64,000 nt of DNA from Lactococcus hircilactis (GTDB lineage Bacteria; Bacillota; Bacilli; Lactobacillales; Streptococcaceae). The notes under the pieces were generated by a model, which was not told the origin of the DNA, did not search any database, and was given only the letters and a program-made list of their open reading frames with translations. The translations under genes and the position numbers were made by a program. Position 1 is the first letter of the stretch. Every line of letters begins with the position of its first letter. This document shows positions 1-9,690 of the stretch, piece after piece. The stretch is taken from NCBI RefSeq assembly GCF_009601015.1, contig NZ_WITJ01000012.1, forward strand, positions 55,423 to 119,422, given 5' to 3'.

Positions 1-41
1 ACTTTAAACGCATCAAACGGATGCTTGTAGGGATGAAATAA
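1..41 (+). CDS. rpmI: 50S ribosomal protein L35, 3' end only
   Basis: The first bases read in frame as the C-terminal residues FKRIKRMLVGMK followed by TAA at 39-41. The basic DFKRIRRM-type ending is characteristic of L35, and the gene lies directly before rplT, as in the usual infC-rpmI-rplT operon. The rest of the gene lies outside the window. The call rests on about 12 residues and gene order. Confidence 0.8.
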   Translation, partial: FKRIKRMLVGMK

Positions 42-62
42 TTTTTTTCATGCCTGACGAAT

Positions 63-120
63 TCTGTCAGTACTGACAGAAGACATATAAAATCTGAAAA
101 ATGCTGTCAGTACTGACAGA
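63..120. repeat. Two copies of the CTGTCAGTACTGACAG palindrome between rpmI and rplT
   Basis: Perfect 16-bp palindromes lie at 64-79 and 104-119, 24 bp apart, inside the 114-bp gap between two co-transcribed ribosomal protein genes. Neither is followed by a T-run, so they are not simple terminators. The two copies could also pair with each other and loop out the DNA or RNA between them. They belong to the family of 20 exact cores described in the findings. Confidence 0.95.
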
Positions 121-155
121 AATAAAAATTTCTAAGAAATAAAGGAGAAACACAA

Positions 156-515
156 ATGGCTCGTGTTAAAGGTAGCGTTGCAACTCGTGCGCGTCGTAAA
201 CGCGTTTTAAAACTCGCTAAAGGATATTATGGAGCAAAGCATAAGCTCTTCAAGACAGCTCATGAACAAGTCATGAACTCATACTACTACGCATTCCGCG
301 ATCGTCGTCAAAAGAAACGCGACTTCCGTAAATTGTGGATTGCACGGATCAATGCAGCTGCTCGCATGAACGGACTTTCATACAGCAAAATGATGCACGG
401 TTTGAAATTGGCTGAAATTGAAATCAACCGTAAAATGCTTTCTGATTTGGCGATTACAGATGCTGCTGCATTTACTGTACTTGCTGATGCTGCAAAAGCT
501 GCGCTTGCAAAATAA
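156..515 (+). CDS. rplT: 50S ribosomal protein L20
   Basis: This 119-residue protein is full length for L20, which binds 23S rRNA and is needed early in large-subunit assembly. The N-terminal [19 protein letters not shown] and the internal region [19 protein letters not shown] are classic L20 sequence. An AAAGGAG site lies just upstream of the ATG. It follows rpmI and is closed by a terminator at 521-543. In Firmicutes L20 represses its own operon through a leader before infC, which is outside the window. Confidence 0.98.
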   Translation: MARVKGSVATRARRKRVLKLAKGYYGAKHKLFKTAHEQVMNSYYYAFRDRRQKKRDFRKLWIARINAAARMNGLSYSKMMHGLKLAEIEINRKMLSDLAITDAAAFTVLADAAKAALAK

Positions 516-520
516 AAATT

Positions 521-543
521 AAAAAGCCGCAGGGCTTTTTTTT
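521..543 (+). terminator. Rho-independent terminator after rplT
   Basis: AAAAAGCC and GGCTTTTT pair around a GCAG loop and are followed by a T-run. It ends the infC-rpmI-rplT transcript. Confidence 0.85.
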
Positions 544-561
544 CATTGTTTCAGACAAAAG

Positions 562-591
562 TTGATAAAATATTAACTTTTGTGATATGAT
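562..591 (+). promoter_or_regulatory. Promoter for the MprF-like gene
   Basis: TTGATA (562-567) and TATGAT (586-591) are separated by 18 bp, with a TG dinucleotide just before the -10 region. It lies directly after the rplT terminator and 39 bp before the next start codon. Confidence 0.65.
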
Positions 592-629
592 TTAAAATGA
601 GAATAAGAAAATAAGAGTTAGGAAAATAA

Positions 630-2333
630 ATGCAACGAGTGAAGTCCGTCTTGCAAAATAGTGCAATGACGTTAATGTTATTAATCAGTTTAAGTAATGT
701 CGTTGGACTGTACATCTGGAGGATTCATCCGTTTGGGTATCACAGAACGATGAATTATTATCGCTTTGTCGCTCCTTTTGGACTAAACACGCATTTTATT
801 TTGGCTTTTGTCTTAGGCTTTATCGGACTTTTAGTCAGTTTTAACTTGTTTAGATATGTTCGATCAGCTTGGATTATTGCAATGGTGACACAATCTGTCC
901 TGTTAGGACTTCATTTGGTCATGGCACGACCGCTTTTTTCAATCAATGCCGCGATTTCCTTATTTATTTTGATTGTTTTGGGGGCGACGTACAAAGATTT
1001 CAGTCGTTCTTCTGAGCGACTCAACATGAGGCGTGGGCTGATTATTGCAGTCGTCCCATTTGCGATGGCACTATTTAATACGCTATTATCCCTGAGCCTT
1101 TTGAGTAATAATTATCAAGGGTCTCACAATGCAGTGCTAAGTTTTAATGACTCCATTCGTTTTTTGTTTTTGATGGATTTCAATCTTTCAAATTATAACG
1201 ACAATGTACGCTTTTTTGCTTTTTCATTGATTATTGTGAGTTGGGCTTGTATCGTTATTGCTGCATTTTTGGTGCTAAAACCTTTGGTTTACAATCCCTT
1301 TGTCAGTTCATTAGAACGCAAAAAAACGTTTGATCTTGTCCAACGTTTTGGAAAAAATCCGATGGATTATATGACGATGATGTCTGATAAGCATTACTTT
1401 TTTGGGGAAATGGTTGAAGGAGTGATTGCATATGTCATGGTAAATAATATCATGGTGATTTGTGGGGATATGATTTGTGCAAAAGAAAATGCTGTGATTT
1501 TTCTCTCAGAAATTCGTCGATTTGCTTATAAAAATAATTGGAAAATGTTATTTATGGACATTACAGATGACTATCAATCTGTTTATGAAGGACAAGATTT
1601 TGGATTGATAAAAATTGGGGAGGATGCCTGTATTGATCTATCTAGCGGGTTTAGTCTAGCTGGAAAAGCACGTGCGAAAACGCGTGCAAATATTAATCAT
1701 GCGAAAAAAAATGGGTTGATTGTTAAAGAATATGAGCCTACAAAACAGCGCAATGTGACCATTGAACGAGAAATTTCAGAGATTTCTAAAGAATGGATGA
1801 AAGGAAAGGGAGCAGAGATGGGATTCATGCTCGGTGGACTTTCTCTTGAAAATCCTTTGGGAAGACGTTATTTTTATTCAGAAAATTCGCAAGGAAAGAT
1901 GCAGGCCTTCATTATATTTGTTCCTTATGCCCAAAATAATGGCTATATGGCTGATGTGACGCGGCGCAGAAACGATGCACCCAATGGTTCAATGGAAATT
2001 ATTTTTGCACAAGCATTTGAAAAAATGGCACAAGAAGGGGTCAAATGGGGCAACATCGGACTCTGCCCTTTGGCAAATATGGATAAAGATGATAGATCCA
2101 TCACCACACAACTCTTTCAGTTCGTTTATGAGAATCTCAATGGTGTGTACGGTTTTAAAGGACTTTATCAGGCGAAGAAAAAATGGGCACCGACCGATTG
2201 GCAACCACGTTACATTGCGATTTCGCCTAAAGTTTTTGGTCCAAATTTCGCTTACGCGATGGTTAAAGCTCAAAACCCACGCGGGATTAATAAGATGATC
2301 ATGGAAAAATTACGAATTCACTCTGAAAATTAA
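630..2333 (+). CDS. MprF-like membrane protein with C-terminal DUF2156 (phosphatidylglycerol lysyltransferase-type) domain
   Basis: The protein has 567 residues. About the first 230 contain six or so hydrophobic segments, and the rest is a soluble domain of the DUF2156 type, the cytoplasmic catalytic half of MprF, which has a GNAT-like fold. The family transfers amino acids from tRNA to membrane lipids or is related to such enzymes. Recognisable family sequence includes the GKARAKTRANINHAKKNGL region, the ISKEWMKGKGAEMGF region and the C-terminal GLYQAKKKWAP. The full MprF flippase domain is larger, so this is a short form. It is transcribed alone, with its own promoter and terminator. The aminoacyl-lipid activity is inferred from family membership and the substrate cannot be told. 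Confidence 0.75.
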   Translation: MQRVKSVLQNSAMTLMLLISLSNVVGLYIWRIHPFGYHRTMNYYRFVAPFGLNTHFILAFVLGFIGLLVSFNLFRYVRSAWIIAMVTQSVLLGLHLVMARPLFSINAAISLFILIVLGATYKDFSRSSERLNMRRGLIIAVVPFAMALFNTLLSLSLLSNNYQGSHNAVLSFNDSIRFLFLMDFNLSNYNDNVRFFAFSLIIVSWACIVIAAFLVLKPLVYNPFVSSLERKKTFDLVQRFGKNPMDYMTMMSDKHYFFGEMVEGVIAYVMVNNIMVICGDMICAKENAVIFLSEIRRFAYKNNWKMLFMDITDDYQSVYEGQDFGLIKIGEDACIDLSSGFSLAGKARAKTRANINHAKKNGLIVKEYEPTKQRNVTIEREISEISKEWMKGKGAEMGFMLGGLSLENPLGRRYFYSENSQGKMQAFIIFVPYAQNNGYMADVTRRRNDAPNGSMEIIFAQAFEKMAQEGVKWGNIGLCPLANMDKDDRSITTQLFQFVYENLNGVYGFKGLYQAKKKWAPTDWQPRYIAISPKVFGPNFAYAMVKAQNPRGINKMIMEKLRIHSEN

Positions 2334-2357
2334 AGCTGTCAGTACTGACAGCTTTTT
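2332..2357 (+). terminator. Terminator built on the CTGTCAGTACTGACAG palindrome
   Basis: AAAGCTGTCAGTACTGACAGCTTT is a perfect palindrome (core 2336-2351) followed by T residues. It begins at the stop codon of the MprF-like gene. Confidence 0.85.
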
Positions 2358-2434
2358 TGTTAATTAAGCAATACAATGTATCGTTAATTTTACAATAATG
2401 AGAACAGTTTTTTTATTTAGAGTTATCATAATTA

Positions 2435-2463
2435 TTGACACAATTTATAAAAAAGAGTATAAT
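2435..2463 (+). promoter_or_regulatory. Consensus sigma-A promoter of the opp operon
   Basis: A perfect TTGACA (2435-2440) and a perfect TATAAT (2458-2463) are separated by exactly 17 bp, about 75 bp before oppD. It is the strongest promoter match in the window. No clear CodY box accompanies it. Confidence 0.9.
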
Positions 2464-2543
2464 CATCCTTATCTTAATACAGTCTTAAAGTCTGAAAAAA
2501 AAAGTAATAAATTTAATAAAATTATACTTTGAGTGGAGGGAAA

Positions 2544-3560
2544 ATGAAGAGTATAAGTGATGATCAAACGCTCTTGAAAGCAAAAGAGGTAAGTGTTTCT
2601 TTTCGCATTGGAGGAGAGTTTTTGGATGCGATTTACCATGTCGATTTGGACGTGAAACGTGGCGAGGTTTTGGCGATTGTTGGCGAATCTGGCTCAGGAA
2701 AGAGTACATTTGCGACAGCAATCATGGGGTTACATAATCCCAAACAGTCTCGTATTACAGGCTCGATTGTTTTGGATGGTGAAGAAATTGTTGGTAAAGT
2801 TGGCGATCAGATGTCAAAAATCAGAGGAAACAAAGCGGGAATGATTTTCCAAGATCCTCTAGCAGCGCTTAATCCGCTCATGAAAATTGGTTTACAGATT
2901 AAAGAAATGATGGCTGTTCATGATGTTTATCCAGAAAAAGAACAAAACGATCGGATCATTCAACTACTAAATCAAGTAGGCATTCCAAATCCTGAACGTG
3001 TTGCAAATCAATTTCCCCATGAGCTCTCAGGTGGGATGAGACAGCGAGTGATGATTGCTATAGCCATTGCAAATGATCCTGACTTGATTATTGCAGACGA
3101 GCCAACAACGGCATTAGATGTAACAATCCAAGCACAAATTTTAGATTTAATCCTGGATGTTCAAAAAAGGAAAAACGCAGGGGTTATTTTAATAACACAT
3201 GATTTAGGTGTCGTTGCAGAAATCGCAGACACTGTTGCTGTCATGTATGCGGGGCAGTTAGTTGAAAAAGCCTCAGCACAAGAACTATTTACTCACCCCA
3301 AACATCCCTATACACGATCTCTTTTGAGATCAATCCCTTCGGCAGAGACAACATCAGACGATCTTTATGTGATCCCAGGACGTGTTCCTGCACTTATTGA
3401 TATGGAACATGATAAGGATTTATTCTTACAACGTGTGCCATGGATGCAAAATCTAGCTGACAAGGTCGTTGCAGAAAAAATGGCGGAAGTTTCCCCTGAT
3501 CACTTTGTACGTGGAGAAGCATGGAAAACTTTTGAATTTCCAGATGGAGGGGAAGCATAA
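2544..3560 (+). CDS. oppD: Oligopeptide ABC transporter ATP-binding protein OppD
   Basis: OppD is one of the two ATPases that drive oligopeptide import through OppBC. Walker [10 protein letters not shown] starts near residue 47, the signature LSGGMRQR near 161 and Walker [13 protein letters not shown] near 180. The C-terminal oligopeptide-transporter extension ([12 protein letters not shown]) is present. I start at ATG 2544, not the in-frame TTG at 2529, because the TTG overlaps the GGAGGG ribosome binding site. The protein is 338 residues, normal for OppD. It is first in an oppDFBCA operon with the L. lactis gene order. Confidence 0.97.
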   Translation: MKSISDDQTLLKAKEVSVSFRIGGEFLDAIYHVDLDVKRGEVLAIVGESGSGKSTFATAIMGLHNPKQSRITGSIVLDGEEIVGKVGDQMSKIRGNKAGMIFQDPLAALNPLMKIGLQIKEMMAVHDVYPEKEQNDRIIQLLNQVGIPNPERVANQFPHELSGGMRQRVMIAIAIANDPDLIIADEPTTALDVTIQAQILDLILDVQKRKNAGVILITHDLGVVAEIADTVAVMYAGQLVEKASAQELFTHPKHPYTRSLLRSIPSAETTSDDLYVIPGRVPALIDMEHDKDLFLQRVPWMQNLADKVVAEKMAEVSPDHFVRGEAWKTFEFPDGGEA

Positions 3561-3566
3561 GAAATA

Positions 3567-4511
3567 ATGAATGAAATTTTAACATTAAAAAATCTAAAGG
3601 TACATTATCCTATACGATCAGGATTTTTCAATCGCGTGACAGATAATGTATATGCTGTTGATGGGATTGATTTGACTATCAACGAAGGAGAAACAGTTGG
3701 TTTAGTTGGTGAGTCTGGCTCAGGAAAAACAACGATTGGAAAAACGATTGTTGGACTTGAAAACATGACATCTGGCGAAATGATTTATAAAGGTCAAGAC
3801 ATTAGCAAAAAGAGCACACGAAATAAATTAAAATACAATAAAGATGTTCAGATGATTTTTCAAGATTCAATGTCAAGTTTGAATCCACGGAAAAATATTT
3901 ATGACATCATTTCAGAGCCGATTCGAAATTTTGAAAAATTAGATCCAATAAGTGAAAGACAGCGTGTTAATGATTTGCTAGATATTGTGGGGCTTCCGCA
4001 ACAGACATTAAGTCAATATCCGCACCAATTTTCAGGAGGACAGCGTCAAAGAATTGGGATTGCACGTGCTGTTGCAACAAATCCCAAATTAATTGTTGCA
4101 GATGAACCAGTCTCAGCACTTGACTTATCTGTACAAGCTCAAGTTTTGAATTTTATGAAACAAATTCAAAAAGAAATGGGAATTGCATTTTTGTTTATCT
4201 CACACGATTTGGGTGTTGTTCGACACATGACTGACAATATTGCAGTGATGCATTATGGTCGCATCGTTGAAAAAGGGTCTCGTGAAGCAATATTTAATGA
4301 TCCTAAACACATTTATACGAAGCGTTTATTATCTGCGATTCCATCCATTGATGTCTCCAAAAGGCAAGAAAATAAAGCAAACCGACTTCAAGTAGAAAAA
4401 ACTTTTGAAGAACAAAAGTACCTTTTCTATGATAAAGACGGACGTGCGCTCCCTCTAAAGAAAATTGGCGAGATGCACTGGGCAGCACTACCTGAAGGAG
4501 GAACAAAATAA
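3567..4511 (+). CDS. oppF: Oligopeptide ABC transporter ATP-binding protein OppF
   Basis: OppF is the second ATPase of the Opp importer (314 residues). Walker A GESGSGKTT lies near residue 48, signature FSGGQRQR near 155 and Walker B LIVADEPVSALD near 172. OppF proteins carry the KNLKVHYPIRSGFF start seen here. It begins 6 bp after oppD, with GGAGGGG inside the end of oppD as ribosome binding site, and is followed directly by oppB. It pairs with OppD to form the heterodimeric motor. Confidence 0.97.
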   Translation: MNEILTLKNLKVHYPIRSGFFNRVTDNVYAVDGIDLTINEGETVGLVGESGSGKTTIGKTIVGLENMTSGEMIYKGQDISKKSTRNKLKYNKDVQMIFQDSMSSLNPRKNIYDIISEPIRNFEKLDPISERQRVNDLLDIVGLPQQTLSQYPHQFSGGQRQRIGIARAVATNPKLIVADEPVSALDLSVQAQVLNFMKQIQKEMGIAFLFISHDLGVVRHMTDNIAVMHYGRIVEKGSREAIFNDPKHIYTKRLLSAIPSIDVSKRQENKANRLQVEKTFEEQKYLFYDKDGRALPLKKIGEMHWAALPEGGTK

Positions 4512-5471
4512 ATGTGGAAAGTAATTATTAGACGCATTCTGTTGATGATTCCTCAGTTGATTATTTTGAGCATTCTTGTTTTCTTGTTTGCTAAAATGAT
4601 GCCTGGTGATCCATTCTCAGGATTAATCGGAGCAAAAACAGACTTGCATGAAATCGATGCCTTACGAAGAGCTGCAGGATTATACGATCCCTGGTGGGAA
4701 CAATATTTGCGGTGGGTAGGGCACGCTATCCATGGTGATTTAGGCATGTCATATAATCTTCATATGCCAGTGACGACAGTGATTGGCCAACGAGCCATTA
4801 ATACATTTTGGCTCTCCTTGTTGTCTGTTGTGCTGACTTATGTGTTTGCAGTACCGATGTCGATCTCTGCTGCGAAAAATGAAGGCAAATGGCAAGATAA
4901 GCTATGGCTGACGTACAATTCCATCACTTTTGGACTTCCACCTTACGTGATTTATCTCGTGATGATTGTTATTTTTGGATTTACACTCAAATGGTTTCCA
5001 ACAGGAGGAACGGTCAGCCCAAACGCGATTGGTTTCTTTCCTGTGTTATTCAGTCGCATCTATCACATGATTTTGCCTGCCTTTACGATGGCTATTCTTG
5101 GGACGGTCGGGATCTTTACTTATTTCCGTTCAGGAATTTTGGATGAAGAAACGCAAGATTATGTTAGAACAGCTCGTGCTAAAGGTGTAAAAGAAAAATA
5201 CATCTTTACACGTCACATTTTAAGAAATGCTTCTCTTCCAATTGCGGCAAACTTTGGATTTGTCATTACTGGATTATTGAGCGGTGCTATTTTTGCAGAA
5301 ACAATCTTTGGTTATCCTGGACTTGGGTATTTATTTATTCAATCCATCACAGGTCGAGATTATTCGATGATTACGGCATTGATTTTGCTTAATGGTTTCT
5401 TAGGACTTCTTGGAGCACTTTTGTCAGATGTTATCATGGCACTGGTTGATCCTCGAATTCGGATTCAGTAA
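4512..5471 (+). CDS. oppB: Oligopeptide ABC transporter permease OppB
   Basis: OppB is a 319-residue inner-membrane permease with six predicted hydrophobic segments. The N-terminal [20 protein letters not shown] is the conserved first helix, and the EAA loop ([20 protein letters not shown]) that docks the ATPases is intact. It starts right after the oppF stop, with an AAGGAGG ribosome binding site inside the end of oppF, so translation is probably coupled. With OppC it forms the translocation pore. Confidence 0.97.
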   Translation: MWKVIIRRILLMIPQLIILSILVFLFAKMMPGDPFSGLIGAKTDLHEIDALRRAAGLYDPWWEQYLRWVGHAIHGDLGMSYNLHMPVTTVIGQRAINTFWLSLLSVVLTYVFAVPMSISAAKNEGKWQDKLWLTYNSITFGLPPYVIYLVMIVIFGFTLKWFPTGGTVSPNAIGFFPVLFSRIYHMILPAFTMAILGTVGIFTYFRSGILDEETQDYVRTARAKGVKEKYIFTRHILRNASLPIAANFGFVITGLLSGAIFAETIFGYPGLGYLFIQSITGRDYSMITALILLNGFLGLLGALLSDVIMALVDPRIRIQ

Positions 5472-5481
5472 GGGGGAGAAG

Positions 5482-6406
<925 letters not shown>

Positions 6407-6486
6407 CTCATTAAGCTTGTCATTTGGTTATCTGACGTTAAAGAAATAATCAAAAATGGAATTTGAAAGTAATCCTGAATTGTTAC

Positions 6487-6570
6487 TTTCGAATTTACAC
6501 TGCTTTTCAATTTTTTCAGTAATTCCAAGACTGATTTCCCTCAAAATTGCAAAGCGGTGTAAATTCGAAA
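6487..6570 (+). promoter_or_regulatory. Large intergenic hairpin between oppC and oppA
   Basis: The arms 6487-6514 and 6543-6570 are each 28 nt and complementary over their whole length except for one G-U pair and one mismatch, with a 28-nt loop. There is no T-run after the 3' arm, so it is not a normal terminator. Such structures between permease and binding-protein genes usually protect or define the 5' end of a processed binding-protein mRNA, allowing oppA to be made in excess. That role is inferred. Confidence 0.85.
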
Positions 6571-6616
6571 AAGAATTTGGATGACTTTTGAAAATATTAT
6601 ATTTGGAGAAAAACGG

Positions 6617-8410
6617 ATGAAAAAAACGAAAATTACACTTCTTGCAACTGGGTTGGTCGTTGCAGCAGCAGCATTGAGTGCTTGTGGTAACTCATCTACA
6701 ACAAGCTCAGCAAAAGTGCTTAAAGTAGGAGATTTTAAAGTCGCTTACGATAATAAAGCAAAACCAATCAAGGGTGGAGAGTTGAATGTTGCTTATGAAT
6801 CGGATTCACCATTTAAAGCACAATGGTTGGGCGGGCTCAGCGATGATGCTACATTTGCTGCGATGTCAGCTCCTTCTGGAGGCGCACTTTTCAATGTTAA
6901 TAGTGCATTTAAGATCCAAAAAGGAGGTCCAGCAGACATTACTTTTGATAAGGATGCAAAAACAGCAACGGTTACGTTGCGTAAAGATTTGAAATGGTCT
7001 GATGGTTCTGAGGTTACTGCAAAAGACTATGAATTCCAATATGAGATCATTGCAAACCCTGCTTATGGTTCAAGTCGTTGGACAGATTCACTTTCTAATA
7101 TTGTCGGAATGGATGATTTCCATACTGGAAAAGCCAAAACAATCTCTGGAATTACATACCCAGACGGTGAAAATGGAAAAGTGGTTAAAATCCAATTTAA
7201 AGATAATAAACCAGGATTCACGCAATCAGGAAATGGTTATTTCCTTGAATCTGCGGTACCTTACAATTATTTGAAAGATGTTGCACCTAAAGATTTAGCT
7301 TCAAGTCCAAAAACGACGACAAAACCATTGGTATTTGGTCCATTCAAACCAGTGAATATCGTCACAGGTGAGTCTATCAAGTATGTTCCGAATGAATACT
7401 ATTATGGTGAAAAACCCAAATTGAAGTCCATCATCTACTCTACGGTCTCAACGGCCAAAGCTGTTTCGGCGATGAAGGCAGGAAAATATGATGTTATCAA
7501 TGGAATGGCAAATAGTCAATACAAACAAGTGAAAGATGTCAAAGGTTATGTGACTCTTGGAAATCAAGCGTTGTATATTTCATTGATGTATTACAATCTT
7601 GGACATTATGACACTGCGAAATCTGTGAATATTCAAGATCGTAAAACACCTCTTCAAGATCAAGCTGTTCGTCAAGCGGTTGCTTATGCAAGAAATGTCG
7701 CAGAAGTTGATGCAAAATTCAGCAATGGATTATCAACGCCTGCAAATGGTATGATTCCACCAATCTTCAAACAATTTACAGATCCAAGTGCAAAAGCTTA
7801 TGAAAAACAAAATTTGGATAAAGCTAAGAAATTACTGGAAAATGATGGTTGGAAAGTCAATAAGAGCACAGGTTATCGTGAAAAAGACGGTAAAGAGTTG
7901 TCTCTTGTTTATGCCGCACGTCAAGGAGACGCCAATCAAGAAACTATTGCTCAAAACTATATCCAACAATGGAAGAAAATTGGAGCTAAAGTCACACTTT
8001 ACAATGGAAAATTGATGGAATTCAATTCTTGGGTTGACCATATGACGACTCCTCCAGGAGCAAATGACTGGGATATTACTGATGGAGCTTGGTCACTTTC
8101 ATCAGAACCTTCTCAACAAGATTTATTCTCAGCAGCGGCACCTTATAACTTCGGTCACTTTAATGATCCACAAATCACTAAAGATTTGAATGATATTGAC
8201 TCTGAAAAATCAGAAGATCCAACGTACCGTAAACAAGCTTTTGTCACTTACTCAAATGATATGGTTAAAAAAGCTTATGTTGTTCCAACAAACTTCTCAA
8301 TTTCTTATACGCCAGTCAATAAACGTGTTACAGGAATGACGCTTGATTATGGGGATAATTACGGTTGGTCAGAAATTGGAGTCTCATCTAATACGCCAGC
8401 TTCGAAATAA
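6617..8410 (+). CDS. oppA: Oligopeptide-binding lipoprotein OppA
   Basis: OppA is the extracytoplasmic receptor that captures peptides and delivers them to OppBCDF. The start is ATG 6617, eight bases after GGAG, giving 597 residues. The signal peptide ends in a lipobox LSAC with Cys23 as the lipidated residue. The rest is a family 5 solute-binding protein, with the conserved TVTLRKDLKWSDG and TAKDYEFQYE regions near the N-terminus. It is last in the operon and is followed by a terminator. No pepO peptidase gene follows, unlike the L. lactis opp locus. Confidence 0.97.
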   Translation: MKKTKITLLATGLVVAAAALSACGNSSTTSSAKVLKVGDFKVAYDNKAKPIKGGELNVAYESDSPFKAQWLGGLSDDATFAAMSAPSGGALFNVNSAFKIQKGGPADITFDKDAKTATVTLRKDLKWSDGSEVTAKDYEFQYEIIANPAYGSSRWTDSLSNIVGMDDFHTGKAKTISGITYPDGENGKVVKIQFKDNKPGFTQSGNGYFLESAVPYNYLKDVAPKDLASSPKTTTKPLVFGPFKPVNIVTGESIKYVPNEYYYGEKPKLKSIIYSTVSTAKAVSAMKAGKYDVINGMANSQYKQVKDVKGYVTLGNQALYISLMYYNLGHYDTAKSVNIQDRKTPLQDQAVRQAVAYARNVAEVDAKFSNGLSTPANGMIPPIFKQFTDPSAKAYEKQNLDKAKKLLENDGWKVNKSTGYREKDGKELSLVYAARQGDANQETIAQNYIQQWKKIGAKVTLYNGKLMEFNSWVDHMTTPPGANDWDITDGAWSLSSEPSQQDLFSAAAPYNFGHFNDPQITKDLNDIDSEKSEDPTYRKQAFVTYSNDMVKKAYVVPTNFSISYTPVNKRVTGMTLDYGDNYGWSEIGVSSNTPASK

Positions 8411-8418
8411 TGAATAAG

Positions 8419-8451
8419 AAAAAGATTTAAACTCAAGTTTAAATCTTTTTT
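8419..8451. terminator. Terminator between oppA and the convergent phosphatase gene
   Basis: AAAAAGATTTAAACT pairs with AGTTTAAATCTTTTT around a 2-nt loop. A-runs and T-runs on both sides let it serve oppA on the plus strand and the HAD gene on the minus strand. Confidence 0.85.
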
Positions 8452-8459
8452 ATGTCGTC

Positions 8460-9263
8460 TTATTTTTCAAAGAGATAAGTTGTTAAGGCTTTAGAAACAC
8501 CATTTTCGTTATTACTTGTCGTGATGTAATCAACTTCATTTTTTACGGGTTGAGGAGCATTTCCCATTGCGATGCCACAACCTGCAGCTTTTAGCATCTC
8601 AAGGTCGTTATAGTGATCGCCAAATGCTAAGATTTCTGATGGGTGGAGCTGATAGTATTTTGCAATTTCTTCAAGTGCTGTTTTTTTGGAACACGCACAA
8701 GAAGTGATTTCGAGGTAGTTTGGTTTGGATAAATTAAAGGAGGTGCGTGTAAGTCCAAGTGTTTTGAGTCCTAAAAGTGTATTTTGGATTTCATTTACGT
8801 CTCCAATCAAGAGGAGCTTGTGTGCGGGAAGGTCTGGAAATTTTCCAATGATGGGGAGCGTTTTAACAATCTCGGCTTCTTTTTGAGCCCATGAATCGAA
8901 AGTTTCAACGCGCCAGTCATTAGATGTGTAAAGGTTGATGGAGAGGTTGGGGTGTTGAGTCGTCACAAAATCAAGTATGAGTTTTAACTCCTTTTTGGCG
9001 AGCGGATGTTCGATTAAGGGATAAAACTGGTCTATTTTCCAATGTCCAATCAGTGCACCATTGAAACTAACCAATGGGAAATCAGGGATGTTTAGCATTT
9101 TTAGAAGCTCAATCATGCCAGATGGTGCTCTTGCAGAAGCTAAAATGAAAGGAATATCCATTTTTTTTAACTTTTTAACGGCCTTTTTCAATCCTGAATC
9201 TAAGTGGTGCTGGTCATTTAAAATGGTGCCATCAATGTCTGTGATGACCAATTTTATTGTCAT
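8460..9263 (-). CDS. Cof-type HAD-superfamily phosphatase
   Basis: The 267-residue protein has the HAD nucleophile motif TDIDGT (Asp9 and Asp11) and the late motif GDHYNDLEML. An IIB-type cap lies between them, which places it in the Cof/SupH sugar-phosphate phosphatase group. Substrates of this group are usually phosphorylated sugars or cofactors. It overlaps the DUF956 gene by 4 bp (ATGA), so it is co-translated at the end of the mannose PTS operon. A role in clearing sugar phosphates is inferred from that position. Confidence 0.9.
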   Translation of the reverse strand: MTIKLVITDIDGTILNDQHHLDSGLKKAVKKLKKMDIPFILASARAPSGMIELLKMLNIPDFPLVSFNGALIGHWKIDQFYPLIEHPLAKKELKLILDFVTTQHPNLSINLYTSNDWRVETFDSWAQKEAEIVKTLPIIGKFPDLPAHKLLLIGDVNEIQNTLLGLKTLGLTRTSFNLSKPNYLEITSCACSKKTALEEIAKYYQLHPSEILAFGDHYNDLEMLKAAGCGIAMGNAPQPVKNEVDYITTSNNENGVSKALTTYLFEK

Positions 9264-9628
9264 GATTTCCTCCTTTTACGAAACAATTTTGTAAGTGATC
9301 GGCCAAAAGTAGGGGCTTTAATGATTTTTTCATTCCCAATGCGATCGCGGATGACACGCATTAATGGTCCAGTTTGATTGGATGAAAAACGTAATTTTTG
9401 GTGATTTTCAAGAATGAGTGCAAAAAATCTCCCTACTTTTTCTCCGTGTACCTCTACTTCAATTTTTTCAATTTCTGACCATCGAAATGCGAAGTGATCG
9501 TTTGGATTTCCATTTTTAAAAAATTCAAACGCACGATCGCCAACCATGATTTGACCATATTTTGCAAAACCTGATATAAAAACAGCATCTACCACATGAT
9601 CATGTACCGTGTTTAATGATTCAACCAA
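9260..9628 (-). CDS. manO: DUF956 family protein associated with mannose PTS
   Basis: The 122-residue protein matches the DUF956 (ManO) family by features such as GFAKYGQIMVGDRAFEFF and the basic C-terminus. ManO genes follow manLMN in many lactic acid bacteria and are suspected regulators or accessory factors of the PTS. Biochemical function is unknown. It is downstream of manN on the same strand and overlaps the phosphatase gene. Confidence 0.85.
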   Translation of the reverse strand: MVESLNTVHDHVVDAVFISGFAKYGQIMVGDRAFEFFKNGNPNDHFAFRWSEIEKIEVEVHGEKVGRFFALILENHQKLRFSSNQTGPLMRVIRDRIGNEKIIKAPTFGRSLTKLFRKRRKS

Positions 9629-9690
9629 TTTTCATCCTCCTTTATAAAAAATAAAGTCCATCCAGTGATGGAGAGACTTTTGTGGTATGT

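Noticed and set aside
1975..2298. 107-codon frame inside the MprF-like gene and a 94-codon frame opposite it
   Set aside because: They are shadows of a well-supported gene, with no family features or start signals.
2486..2500. Possible CodY box upstream of oppD (TAAAGTCTGAAAAAA)
   Set aside because: It has about six mismatches to AATTTTCWGAAAATT. CodY control of opp is known in L. lactis, but this site is too weak to call.
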